Assembly (NCBI RefSeq): GCF_003046315.1
Contig: NZ_PZZP01000001.1
Coordinates: 62,001 to 126,000, forward strand
DNA length: 64,000 bases
Direction of reading: 5' to 3'
Source: Desmospora activa DSM 45169
Lineage (GTDB): Bacteria; Bacillota; Bacilli; Thermoactinomycetales; DSM-45169
In this document: positions 6,826 through 15,055 of the stretch, piece after piece
Numbering within the stretch: the stretch's first letter is position 1
Layout: every line of letters begins with the position of its first letter
The notes under the pieces: model-generated
Told to the model about the DNA's origin: nothing
Databases searched by the model: none
The model's input: the letters and a program-made list of their open reading frames with translations, nothing else
Position numbers and translations under genes: made by a program

Positions 6826-9099
6826 TGTCCCTCGCAAATACTTGCCCGTTATGGAATGCTCTGCGTCGAGAATCTGCTTGGGTGTGCCCTCGAAAATGAC
6901 CTTACCGCCCCTATTGCCGCCATCGGGTCCCATATCAATGATCCAATCGGCATTTCGGATGACATCCAAATTATGCTCAATCACAATCACAGTATTACCG
7001 GCGTCTACCAGTCGGTTCATGATTGTAAGCAAATGGCTGATATCGGACATATGCAGACCGGTCGTCGGCTCGTCCATGACGTAAATACTCCCTTGTTTAT
7101 GCAACTCGCTGGCCAGCTTGATACGTTGGCATTCACCGCCCGAAAGCGTGCTGAGCGGTTGGCCGAGCTTCAAATAATTCAATCCCACATCACTCATAGC
7201 TTGGAGAATTCTCGAGACCTCTTTCATATTAAAAAATGCGAGTGCCTGTTCGACGGTCATCTCCAACACATCGGCGATGGATTTGCCGTCCAGTTTATAA
7301 ACCAGCACTTTCTCCTTGAAACGTTTGCCTCCGCATACCTCGCAAGGAAGTTTAACGCTGTCCAGGAATGACAGATCGGTATAGACGACCCCGAGACCTT
7401 TGCAGTTTTCGCAGGCGCCTTTGGAGTTAAAGCTGAACAATCCAGGGCTGACTTTATTCGCTGCCGCAAACGCCTTGCGCACATCGTCCATGATGCCAGT
7501 GTAGGTGGCCGGATTGGAGCGGGTCGAGACGCCGACTGCCGTCTGGTCAATGACGATAGAATCGGGATGCCGGCGCAAGAACACCTCGTTAATTAATGTG
7601 CTTTTGCCGGAGCCGGCGACGCCCGTCACGACGGTCAGTACACCTGTCGGTATATTAACGCTGACATTTTTCAAATTGTGCTGGTTGGCGCCTACGATGG
7701 ACAAATGGCCCGACGCCTGGCGAAAACGGTCTTTTACTGGCAACTCCTGTTTCAGATGGTTTCCTGTCAACGTATCGGCCTCCAGCAGGCCTGAATAACT
7801 GCCTTCATACACAATCGTGCCGCCACGGCTTCCAGCATACGGGCCGACATCGACAATATGATCGGCCACTTTGATGACGTCGGGATCATGTTCGACTACT
7901 ATGACCGTATTTCCTTTATCGCGGAGCTTTTGCAGCAATTTATTGAGACGGTGCACATCGCGGGGGTGCAGCCCTACGCTGGGTTCGTCAAACACGTAAG
8001 TCACATCTACCAGACTTCCGCTCAGGTGCTTAACCATCTTAACCCGCTGCGATTCGCCGCCGGACAACGTGTCGGTTTCACGGTCGAGAGTAAGGTATTC
8101 CAAGCCGATATCAACCAGGTGCTGCAGCCTGTCGGTTAATGTTTTGACCATGGGAGCTGCTGATGGATCTTGAATCTCTTGAATCACTCCAATCAGCTGG
8201 CCGACCTCCATGGATGACAATTCGGCTATATTCTGCCCGTTGATCTTGCAGCCTAGCGCCGCTTGGCTGAGTCTGGCTCCCCGGCATACCGGACACAGAA
8301 TGTCGGTGATGAACGGTTCCACCATTTTCTGGGTTCGTTCTGAATACGTTTTTACATCACGCTTGATATACTTGGTATTAAACTTCTCGATGATTCCCTC
8401 GACAGTGATATTGACAGATTTGCCTCCGACTGGCATTTTAATCTTCACAGGTTTGCCGTATAGAAGCTGGTCCATTTCGGCCTCGGTGTATTCGGCAAGC
8501 TTCTTGTCGTTATCGTATAAACCGGATTGAGTACAGATGTTCCAGTTCCAGCTGTCCACCGTGTATTCCGGAAGCAGAATGGCGCCTTCGTTAATAGATT
8601 TGGTCATATCTAGCGCTTTGCTCAAGTTGACGCCAAGCTTGCGCCCCATACCGTTACATTCCGTGCACATCCCTTGCGGATCATTGAAGGAAAAAGCATT
8701 GGCTTCACCTACATATGGCTGCCCCACACGAGAATATAACAGCCGAAGCACAGGGGAAATGTCGGTAATGGTTCCCATGGTCGAATGAGCGCCGCCACCC
8801 AAGCGTTTCTGGTCGACGATAACCGCCATGCTAAGATTTTCGATCGCGTCTGCATCCGGTTGCGGAAAACGCGGCAGAAAGTTGCGGACAAACGTACTAA
8901 AGTTTTCATTCAGCAGACGCTGGGATTCGGCGGCTAAGGTATCGAACACGATCGACGATTTGCCGGACCCGGATACACCTGTAAATATAGTGATTTTGCG
9001 CTTGGGAATGCGTAAGGAAACACTCTTCAGGTTGTTTTCCCGGGCGCCACGAATTTCAATATATTCTTGGTAGGGTTGGGACATCAAGTTTTCCTCCAT
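6817..9099 (-). CDS. UvrA-like ABC ATPase (class II UvrA / drug-resistance type)
   Basis: A 760-residue UvrA paralogue with two ABC modules. There are two Walker A sites (GVSGSGKSS and GVAGSGKST), two LSGGE signatures (LSGGESQRVKM and LSGGECQRIKL), and Cys pairs for zinc (MCTECNGMG, CPVCRG, CENCKG, CEVCGG). It is much shorter than housekeeping UvrA (about 940 residues), as in class II UvrAs such as DrrC-type antibiotic-resistance proteins that lack the UvrB-interacting insert. It probably binds DNA or removes intercalated drugs. AGGAGGTC seven bases upstream supports ATG 9099; an internal ATG at 9084 is possible. Confidence 0.9.
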   Translation of the reverse strand: MEENLMSQPYQEYIEIRGARENNLKSVSLRIPKRKITIFTGVSGSGKSSIVFDTLAAESQRLLNENFSTFVRNFLPRFPQPDADAIENLSMAVIVDQKRLGGGAHSTMGTITDISPVLRLLYSRVGQPYVGEANAFSFNDPQGMCTECNGMGRKLGVNLSKALDMTKSINEGAILLPEYTVDSWNWNICTQSGLYDNDKKLAEYTEAEMDQLLYGKPVKIKMPVGGKSVNITVEGIIEKFNTKYIKRDVKTYSERTQKMVEPFITDILCPVCRGARLSQAALGCKINGQNIAELSSMEVGQLIGVIQEIQDPSAAPMVKTLTDRLQHLVDIGLEYLTLDRETDTLSGGESQRVKMVKHLSGSLVDVTYVFDEPSVGLHPRDVHRLNKLLQKLRDKGNTVIVVEHDPDVIKVADHIVDVGPYAGSRGGTIVYEGSYSGLLEADTLTGNHLKQELPVKDRFRQASGHLSIVGANQHNLKNVSVNIPTGVLTVVTGVAGSGKSTLINEVFLRRHPDSIVIDQTAVGVSTRSNPATYTGIMDDVRKAFAAANKVSPGLFSFNSKGACENCKGLGVVYTDLSFLDSVKLPCEVCGGKRFKEKVLVYKLDGKSIADVLEMTVEQALAFFNMKEVSRILQAMSDVGLNYLKLGQPLSTLSGGECQRIKLASELHKQGSIYVMDEPTTGLHMSDISHLLTIMNRLVDAGNTVIVIEHNLDVIRNADWIIDMGPDGGNRGGKVIFEGTPKQILDAEHSITGKYLRGTLA

Positions 9100-9235
9100 G
9101 AATGACCTCCTATATTTTCCCGATAAATTTGATGTAAATCATGATAACAGGAACATGATCCGCTGTTTCTTGGGGTAGTTACCAGCGAAGCTGATACCAC
9201 CCACAAAGTAGATGGAATATAGGGGTGTTTCCTGT

Positions 9236-9282
9236 AAAAACCGATCACTTGATGGGTAATAGATACCATGAAGTGATCGGTT
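9236..9282 (-). terminator. rho-independent terminator of the SRPBCC gene
   Basis: On the minus strand a 12-bp perfect stem (AACCGATCACTT/AAGTGATCGGTT) is followed by a short T run, 27 bases beyond the SRPBCC stop codon. Confidence 0.8.
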
Positions 9283-9308
9283 ATATGATGTTTTCTTACC
9301 GAATGCGG

Positions 9309-9707
9309 TTATTGTTCCAACAGCTTTTCAAGTTCGCCGACCCATGCACCCCAGCCATACTTAGCGCCTTCGAGTCCTTGAGCATTTGAGAATCCGGTTT
9401 GTTCGAGATGAAGGTTAACCTTTCCATCCCCTAAATCCTGTAGCGTCAAGGTGACCGTATGCTTCTCGTCTCCGGTGGCCCAAGTATAGGACAACCGGTT
9501 TGGTTCGTCCACGATTAGCACTTCGCCCTCTACAATTCCATCCCACCATTCGGACGGCTGATGGCGAAACTGAAAACGGTGTCCTACAACGGGCTTAAAA
9601 TCATTTTCCGTGATCCACTTGGCAAGCTTACTAGAATCGGTTAAGGCGGACCAAAGTTTCTCGATCGATGTTGTGAACCGAAAATCCATGGATAATGTTA
9701 AACTCAT
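9309..9707 (-). CDS. SRPBCC (AHSA1-like) domain protein
   Basis: A 132-residue START/SRPBCC-fold protein of the activator-of-Hsp90-ATPase-like group. Typical segments are TTSIEKLWSALTDSSKLAKW near the start, the WWDGIVEGEVL strand, and the C-terminal GAKYGWGAWVGELEKLLE helix. Such proteins bind small hydrophobic ligands; the ligand is unknown. The start overlaps the stop of the ArsR-type gene by four bases (ATGA) and follows GAGGAGGAAG, so the pair is translationally coupled. ArsR/SRPBCC couples are common. Confidence 0.88.
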   Translation of the reverse strand: MSLTLSMDFRFTTSIEKLWSALTDSSKLAKWITENDFKPVVGHRFQFRHQPSEWWDGIVEGEVLIVDEPNRLSYTWATGDEKHTVTLTLQDLGDGKVNLHLEQTGFSNAQGLEGAKYGWGAWVGELEKLLEQ

Positions 9708-10033
9708 TCTTCTTCCTCCTCTAATAGTTGGTTTAAGCGCAACATATTCGTACTCCAGAACTTGCTGTAGAAAGCCACCCAATCTTGAACTTCTCTGAGT
9801 GGAGAGGCGTTTAGCCTAAATCGCGTTTCTCTGCCGACTTTTCGGTCATGTACCAGTCCGGCCTCTTTAAGGATTGTCAAATGCTTGGATACCGCTGTAC
9901 GGCCCATGTGAAACTGTGCCGTTAATTCATGAAGCGGTTTCTCCTCTGCCTCTGCTAACAGATGAATCAGTCGGCGCCTAGTTGGATCTGCAATCGCGTC
10001 AAACACATCCCGCATCTGGTTGTTCTCGTTCAC
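9704..10033 (-). CDS. ArsR-family transcriptional regulator
   Basis: A 109-residue winged-helix repressor. ADPTRRRLIHLLAEAEEKP opens the fold and MGRTAVSKHLTILKEAGLV is the recognition helix. The metal-binding Cys motif of classical ArsR is absent, as usual in the SRPBCC-linked subgroup. Two near-identical palindromic elements sit on its promoter and suggest autorepression. It is the first gene of a two-gene operon. Confidence 0.9.
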   Translation of the reverse strand: MNENNQMRDVFDAIADPTRRRLIHLLAEAEEKPLHELTAQFHMGRTAVSKHLTILKEAGLVHDRKVGRETRFRLNASPLREVQDWVAFYSKFWSTNMLRLNQLLEEEEE

Positions 10034-10156
10034 AACACTCTCTCCAAAATATTATTTACCAAGGGATAGTCATTAATTTCACCACTTCCTTATACCTTTT
10101 CCTTTAGGTATAGTGGGAGTTGGTAAGAGAGAATGTGGTTTCCTCCCTGTTAATTG

Positions 10157-10208
10157 GACACCATTTAGTGACGATTCGATTATAGGTCACCATTTGGTGT
10201 CGTGTCAA
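10157..10208 (-). promoter_or_regulatory. ArsR promoter with two palindromic operators
   Basis: On the minus strand TTGACA (10208-10203) and TATAAT (10184-10179) are 18 bp apart. GTCACCATTTGGTGTC at 10186-10201 fills the spacer. A second copy, GACACCATTTAGTGAC at 10157-10172, lies just downstream over the likely start point. The two differ at only two positions, a convincing autoregulatory operator pair. Confidence 0.8.
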
Positions 10209-10229
10209 TAACATTTTTTTGTTGTGAGT

Positions 10230-10266
10230 CAAAAGATCTCCCCGCCTTTTTAGACGGGGAGATCTT
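10230..10266 (-). terminator. terminator of the symporter gene
   Basis: AAAAGATCTCCCCG.C pairs with G.CGGGGAGATCTTTT around a TTTTTA loop. T runs occur on both sides, so it could terminate in both directions. It lies two bases past the symporter stop codon. Confidence 0.85.
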
Positions 10267-10267
10267 T

Positions 10268-11746
10268 TTATGAAGTCTTGCTTTGCTCGGTTTGAGTCGT
10301 TTGATCCGGTTGGTACTCTTTCTCCCAGAAGTCGGCATTGGCAATGCCGACCTCTGTCGGATTGAATACGGGGTCTTTGCCCTCTTTTTTCTGTCGGTCA
10401 TAATCCTTTAATACTTTTAATGCGGGCTTAGCAAGCAGAAGGATGGCGATCACGTTTAGCCATGCCATGCTACCAACGCCAATATCCCCCAGTGTCCAAG
10501 CAAGTTCTGCATCTCTTACACAACCAAAAACCACAATTCCTAAAATCCCAAATTTGAGCAGATATTCTGTCCAAACCCTTTTTGTTTTGCGATTGATATA
10601 CGCCAGGTTGGTCTCCGCCATATAATAATAGGCCATAATCGTCGTAAATGCGAAAAATAACAATGCGACAGCGACAAATGGAGCGCCAAAACCCGTTAGC
10701 GATGATTCAACTGCCGTTTGTGTAAAGATAGGTCCTGCTCCTACATCTCCCAAGTTATTCACAATGGGTTGATCGAAGCCATCCGGTTGTACATTATAAC
10801 TACCCGTGATCAGAATCATAAAGGCAGTTGCGGTACAAATAAACAAGGTGTCAATATAAACGGAGAAAGATTGTACCAACCCTTGTTTAGCCGGATGTGA
10901 CACTTCTGCTGCTGCAGCGGCGTGAGGAGCCGTTCCTTGCCCTGCTTCATTGGAATAGATCCCGCGTTTTACACCCCAAGCGATCGCAGCGCCGAGAATT
11001 CCGCCAAAAGCGGCATCGATACCAAACGCGCTCTTAAAGATCAGTGTGATGATTTGAGGGAGTTCTGAGATGTTCATAACAATTATGAATATTGCTATCA
11101 GTATATATCCTACCGCCATAAAGGGAACAACGACTTGTGCAACACTTGCAATCCGTTTGATACCGCCGAAAATGATAGCACCCAAAATGAGAATTAATGC
11201 GATTCCGGTGATCAAGGGTGAGAGTCCAAATGCATTTTCCATGCTTGATGCAATGCTGTTCGCTTGTACACCGGGTAAGAGTAAACCGGTTGCGATCACA
11301 GTGACGACTGCAAATAGAATGGCATACCACTTCAGATTTAACCCTTTTTCAATGTAATAGGCGGGTCCACCACGATATTGATCATTTAGTTTTGTTTTGT
11401 AGACCTGACCCAGTGTCGCTTCCACAAAGCCGGAGCTCGCTCCTAAAAAGGCGATTACCCACATCCAAAAGACCGCTCCCGGTCCTCCGGAAAAAATTGC
11501 TGTCGCCACACCTGCGATATTTCCTGTACCGACGCGACCGGATAGGGCAATCGATAATGCTTGGAAGGAAGATACACCAGCTGTGGAACTTTTGCCTTGA
11601 AACATTAAAACAATCATATCCTTGATATATCTCACTTGTAGAAAGCGGGTTGCGATTGTAAAAAACAATCCGGCACCCAAACATAAATAAACCAACGCGT
11701 TACTCCAAATGATGTTGTCACTCAGCCATGTTGCAAATTCCTGCAA
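10268..11746 (-). CDS. alsT: sodium:alanine/glycine symporter (AGCS family)
   Basis: A 492-residue AGCS transporter. Signatures include GRVGTGNIAGVATAIFSGGP (the AGCS motif), GVKRGIYSNEAGQGTAPHAA and about eleven hydrophobic helices. It should import a small amino acid with Na+. Position suggests a role with the divergent gab/pxp operon: it might take up GABA, beta-alanine or a related compound, but this is inference. It starts at TTG 11746 after AAGGGGGGAT. TTGTAT and TATAAT, 17 bp apart at 11807-11779 on this strand, form its promoter. Confidence 0.88.
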   Translation of the reverse strand: MQEFATWLSDNIIWSNALVYLCLGAGLFFTIATRFLQVRYIKDMIVLMFQGKSSTAGVSSFQALSIALSGRVGTGNIAGVATAIFSGGPGAVFWMWVIAFLGASSGFVEATLGQVYKTKLNDQYRGGPAYYIEKGLNLKWYAILFAVVTVIATGLLLPGVQANSIASSMENAFGLSPLITGIALILILGAIIFGGIKRIASVAQVVVPFMAVGYILIAIFIIVMNISELPQIITLIFKSAFGIDAAFGGILGAAIAWGVKRGIYSNEAGQGTAPHAAAAAEVSHPAKQGLVQSFSVYIDTLFICTATAFMILITGSYNVQPDGFDQPIVNNLGDVGAGPIFTQTAVESSLTGFGAPFVAVALLFFAFTTIMAYYYMAETNLAYINRKTKRVWTEYLLKFGILGIVVFGCVRDAELAWTLGDIGVGSMAWLNVIAILLLAKPALKVLKDYDRQKKEGKDPVFNPTEVGIANADFWEKEYQPDQTTQTEQSKTS

Positions 11747-11778
11747 AAAAATCCCCCCTTGATTGCTATGATTATTTA

Positions 11779-11807
11779 ATTATACGGGATCCCTATTTTT
11801 CATACAA
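11779..11807 (-). promoter_or_regulatory. sigma-A promoter of the symporter gene
   Basis: TTGTAT (11807-11802) and TATAAT (11784-11779) on the minus strand with 17-bp spacing. Confidence 0.7.
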
Positions 11808-11836
11808 CTATTCGCCGTTTTCAGGTTTTGGAAATT

Positions 11837-11881
11837 GATAAGTCTATACTGACTTATTTAAGTGGATAAAGACTTATCCAC
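11837..11881 (+). promoter_or_regulatory. putative upstream activating sequence for the sigma-54 activator
   Basis: Two adjacent inverted repeats: GATAAGTC..GACTTATT (11837-11858) and GTGGATAA..TTATCCAC (11862-11881). They share a GACTTAT core and lie about 60-100 bp before the -24/-12 promoter, the usual place for an enhancer-binding protein site. Confidence 0.65.
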
Positions 11882-11939
11882 GTTGTGCATTGCGCTGATT
11901 CAATCAACGGGAATTCTGCTTTTCTCAATCATGATATCC

Positions 11940-11955
11940 TGGCACAAAAGTTGCA
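11940..11955 (+). promoter_or_regulatory. sigma-54 (-24/-12) promoter of the gab/pxp operon
   Basis: TGGCAC, five bases, TTGCA: a perfect match to the sigma-54 consensus (TGGCAC-N5-TTGC). The operon downstream ends with a sigma-54 activator gene, which makes the call strong. Confidence 0.9.
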
Positions 11956-12003
11956 TATTACCGTTGTGAACGGCTCTTATTTAGTTGAAGAGGAGTAGAT
12001 AAG

Positions 12004-13341
12004 ATGAAATATGCGAGTGTGACCACATCCTTGCCAGGACCAAGGGCAGAAAAACTCCTTAATCGCAGACAGAGCATCGTGCCAAAAGGAGTATCCTTTG
12101 GCGTGCCGACATTTGTCCACTCAGCGGAAGGAGCGATCGTGAAAGATGTGGACGGGAACACATTTATTGATTTTGCCGGCGCGATTGGAACGATCAATGT
12201 CGGACACCGTCATCCAAAAGTGCAAGAGGCGTTAAAGAACCAGGTTGATCACTATATTCACACGGGATTTAATGTCATGATGTACGAACCTTATATTGCA
12301 CTTGCAGAAAGGCTGGCCGGGCTCGCTCCGGGGGATTTTGACAAAAAAGCGCTATTGCTTAACAGTGGAGCGGAAGCCGTTGAAAATGCAGTGAAAATCG
12401 CCCGCAAATATACGAAAAGACAAGGGATTGTGGCCTTCTCAAGGGGGTTTCACGGTCGGACACTGTTGACGATGACGATGACGAGCAAGGTAAAACCGTA
12501 CAAGTTCCAGTTCGGTCCATTTGCGTCTGAAGTGTATAAAGCCCCGTATCCATATGCGTATCGGCGGCCGGAAGAAATGACGGAAGACGCTTACGAGCAG
12601 TTTGTTCTGCAGGAGTTTCAAAATTTCCTCATCGCAGAAGCGGCACCAGAGACGATTGCGGCTGTCGTCATGGAACCGGTGCAGGGAGAAGGCGGATTTA
12701 TCGTTCCTAGTAAGACGTTTGTGCAAGGGGTATACAAGTTATGCAAGGAGCACGGCATTCTGTTCATCGCTGACGAAATTCAGACCGGCTTTGCAAGAAC
12801 GGGACGGTATTTCGCCGTCGAGCATTTTGGAATTGTTCCAGATTTAATAACGGTATCGAAATCGATGGGATCCGGCGTTCCCATCAGCGGAGTGATTGGC
12901 CGTAAAGAGATCATGGACCGAGCGGAACCGGGGGAATTAGGGGGGACGTACAGTGGAAGTCCGCTAGGATGTCGGGCAGCGCTCGCTGTACTGGACATCA
13001 TTGAAGAAGAAAAATTAAACCAACGCAGTGAAGCGATCGGTAAAAAAGTGATGGATAAGTTTCAGGAACTGGAACAGCGTTTTGCTTGTATTGGAGACGT
13101 GCGTGGATTAGGCGCGATGTGTGCAATGGAAATCGTCAAGGGACCAGCGAGCAAGGAACCGGATAAAACGTTGACCAACGCCATTATTTCGGAGGCGGGC
13201 AAGCGTGGACTGTTGCTGTTAAGTGCCGGTGTTTACGGAAATGTCGTCCGATTGTTGATGCCGATTGTGATTACGGATGAACAACTGGAAGAAGGGCTAT
13301 CGATCCTTGAACAATCCATTGAAGCGGCAAGCGGCTATTGA
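12004..13341 (+). CDS. gabT: 4-aminobutyrate aminotransferase
   Basis: A 445-residue class III PLP aminotransferase. NSGAEAVENAVKIARKYT binds the PLP phosphate, ADEIQTGFARTG carries the Asp, and LITVSKSMGSGVPISGVIG holds the Schiff-base Lys. It converts GABA and 2-oxoglutarate to succinate semialdehyde and glutamate. GAGGAG eleven bases upstream supports the ATG. It is first behind the -24/-12 promoter and is followed by gabD. Close relatives use other omega-amino acids, so 5-aminovalerate or beta-alanine remain possible. Confidence 0.92.
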   Translation: MKYASVTTSLPGPRAEKLLNRRQSIVPKGVSFGVPTFVHSAEGAIVKDVDGNTFIDFAGAIGTINVGHRHPKVQEALKNQVDHYIHTGFNVMMYEPYIALAERLAGLAPGDFDKKALLLNSGAEAVENAVKIARKYTKRQGIVAFSRGFHGRTLLTMTMTSKVKPYKFQFGPFASEVYKAPYPYAYRRPEEMTEDAYEQFVLQEFQNFLIAEAAPETIAAVVMEPVQGEGGFIVPSKTFVQGVYKLCKEHGILFIADEIQTGFARTGRYFAVEHFGIVPDLITVSKSMGSGVPISGVIGRKEIMDRAEPGELGGTYSGSPLGCRAALAVLDIIEEEKLNQRSEAIGKKVMDKFQELEQRFACIGDVRGLGAMCAMEIVKGPASKEPDKTLTNAIISEAGKRGLLLLSAGVYGNVVRLLMPIVITDEQLEEGLSILEQSIEAASGY

Positions 13342-13403
13342 GCAAACAGAATTGCAAATGGATTGTACCGTTGCGGTAGAAACCATAAAAAGGTGGGATC
13401 GGA

Positions 13404-14843
13404 TTGGCAGAAAAACAAGGACAGTATCGGATGTATGTTGGTGGCAAGTGGATTGGACAAGATTTAAATCAAATCCGTATCACGAATCCTGCGACCGGTG
13501 ACGTATTCGCACTCGTTCCGGATGGGGGAAAAGCAGAGGCGGAGAAAGCGGTTAAGTCTGCATTTGAGGCCTTTGCAACATGGTCAAAGAAAACAGCGGA
13601 AGAACGGAGCCAATACCTGTTCAATTGGCATCGCCTCATTGAAGAACAGAAAGAAGTGATTGGCAGACTGTTGACAGAAGAGCAGGGCAAGCCTTTCAAG
13701 GAGGCCGTCGGTGAAGTTAGCTACGCAAATGGGTTTATTTCTTGGTATGCGGAAGAAGCGAAGCGAATTTACGGAGAAACCATACCCGCTTCTCATCCAC
13801 GTAAAAGAATTCTCGTACAAAAACAACCGGTCGGAGTTGTGGCAGCGATAACCCCATGGAATTTTCCAGCTGCGATGATCACGCGAAAAGTGGCCCCGGC
13901 ACTGGCAAGCGGATGTACCGCCGTTGTAAAACCGGCGGAACAAACGCCGCTTACTGCTTTAAAATTAGCGGAGTTAGCGGAAATGGCCGGTATCCCAACA
14001 GGAGTGCTAAATGTCGTAACGGGAAATGCACAAGTTATCGGGGAGACTTGGTTACGGGATAGCCGTGTGAGAAAGCTGACATTTACCGGTTCAACAGAAG
14101 TAGGGAAAATATTAATGCGGGGTGCTGCACATACGGTGAAGAAGGTATCACTGGAATTGGGAGGACATGCACCGTTCATCGTCATGGACGATGCCGATTT
14201 GGATAAAGCAGTGGAAGGTGTGATCGGATCGAAATTTCGAAACGCCGGTCAGACGTGTGTTTGTGCCAATCGTGTCTATGTCCATGAATCGGTTGCAGCT
14301 GCATTTACAGAAAAGCTGGTCACAGCAGTTCAACAACTTCGAGTCGGCAATGGGCTGGCCGAGCACACAGACATTGGCCCGCTTATCGATCGAAAGGCGA
14401 TTGAAAAAGTACAGCGGCATGTGGACGATGCGATTGAAAAGGGGGCACGCCTGGCGATCGGTGGGCAAAGGAAAATCTCGGATGCAGGATATTATTTTGA
14501 ACCGACGGTGTTATTCGACGCTGCGGACGATATGGTGTGCATGAATGAAGAAACATTCGGTCCGCTTCTCCCGATTGCAACCTTTCAAGAAGAAGCGGAA
14601 GCGATCGAAAGAGCCAATGATACGCCTTACGGTTTAGCGGCATACGTCTATACCGAAAATATCGGCCGGGCGATTCGCATCAGTGAAGCGCTGGAATATG
14701 GCATCGTCGGTCTTAACGACGGCTTGCCGTCTGTTCCCCAAGCGCCTTTTGGCGGATTGAAAGAGAGCGGTATTGGGCGGGAAGGGGGGCACTATGGGAT
14801 TGAAGAGTATGTGGAGGTGAAGTATATATCAATCGCTTTTTAA
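13404..14843 (+). CDS. gabD: succinate-semialdehyde dehydrogenase (NADP+)
   Basis: A 479-residue aldehyde dehydrogenase of the GabD type. It carries ITPWNFPAAMITRK (cofactor site), FTGSTEVGK, LELGGHAPFIV with the general-base Glu, and NAGQTCVCANR with the catalytic Cys. It oxidises succinate semialdehyde to succinate, completing GABA breakdown with GabT. The start is TTG 13404 after AAAAAGGTGGG. It lies 62 bases after gabT in the same operon. Confidence 0.92.
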   Translation: MAEKQGQYRMYVGGKWIGQDLNQIRITNPATGDVFALVPDGGKAEAEKAVKSAFEAFATWSKKTAEERSQYLFNWHRLIEEQKEVIGRLLTEEQGKPFKEAVGEVSYANGFISWYAEEAKRIYGETIPASHPRKRILVQKQPVGVVAAITPWNFPAAMITRKVAPALASGCTAVVKPAEQTPLTALKLAELAEMAGIPTGVLNVVTGNAQVIGETWLRDSRVRKLTFTGSTEVGKILMRGAAHTVKKVSLELGGHAPFIVMDDADLDKAVEGVIGSKFRNAGQTCVCANRVYVHESVAAAFTEKLVTAVQQLRVGNGLAEHTDIGPLIDRKAIEKVQRHVDDAIEKGARLAIGGQRKISDAGYYFEPTVLFDAADDMVCMNEETFGPLLPIATFQEEAEAIERANDTPYGLAAYVYTENIGRAIRISEALEYGIVGLNDGLPSVPQAPFGGLKESGIGREGGHYGIEEYVEVKYISIAF

Positions 14844-15055
14844 ATTCCTATCATATTTCGCTGTCGGTTTTACGCTAATGCGAGGTGGAGGTTTCTTGTC
14901 ATCAGGAGTGCAGGCGCTTCAGCGTGTATAAGGGTTTGCCTCATACACTTGATCGAAGATTGGCAGTGATCTGAATCTCGAAGTAAGCAACCATCTCTCC
15001 ACTTTAGAAGTGGAAGACTTCTGACGTAAAAAAGTTAAAATGAAGGAGTGACACG
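14844..15055 (+). other. intergenic region with an IS605-end-like hairpin
   Basis: These 212 bases between gabD and pxpB contain no ORF and no -24/-12 promoter. At 15000-15014 CCACTTTAGAAGTGG forms a hairpin followed by AAGACTTCTGACG, reminiscent of IS200/IS605 right ends. It may be a relic or an attenuator. Confidence 0.4.

Noticed and set aside
9160-9195. TTCTTGGGGTAGTTACC resembling the IS605 end motif
   Set aside because: Only about a dozen bases match and the hairpin and terminal GGTCAA are missing, so chance is likely.
14941-14965. Possible second sigma-54 promoter before pxpB (TGGCAG...)
   Set aside because: The -12 TTGC element is absent at the required spacing.
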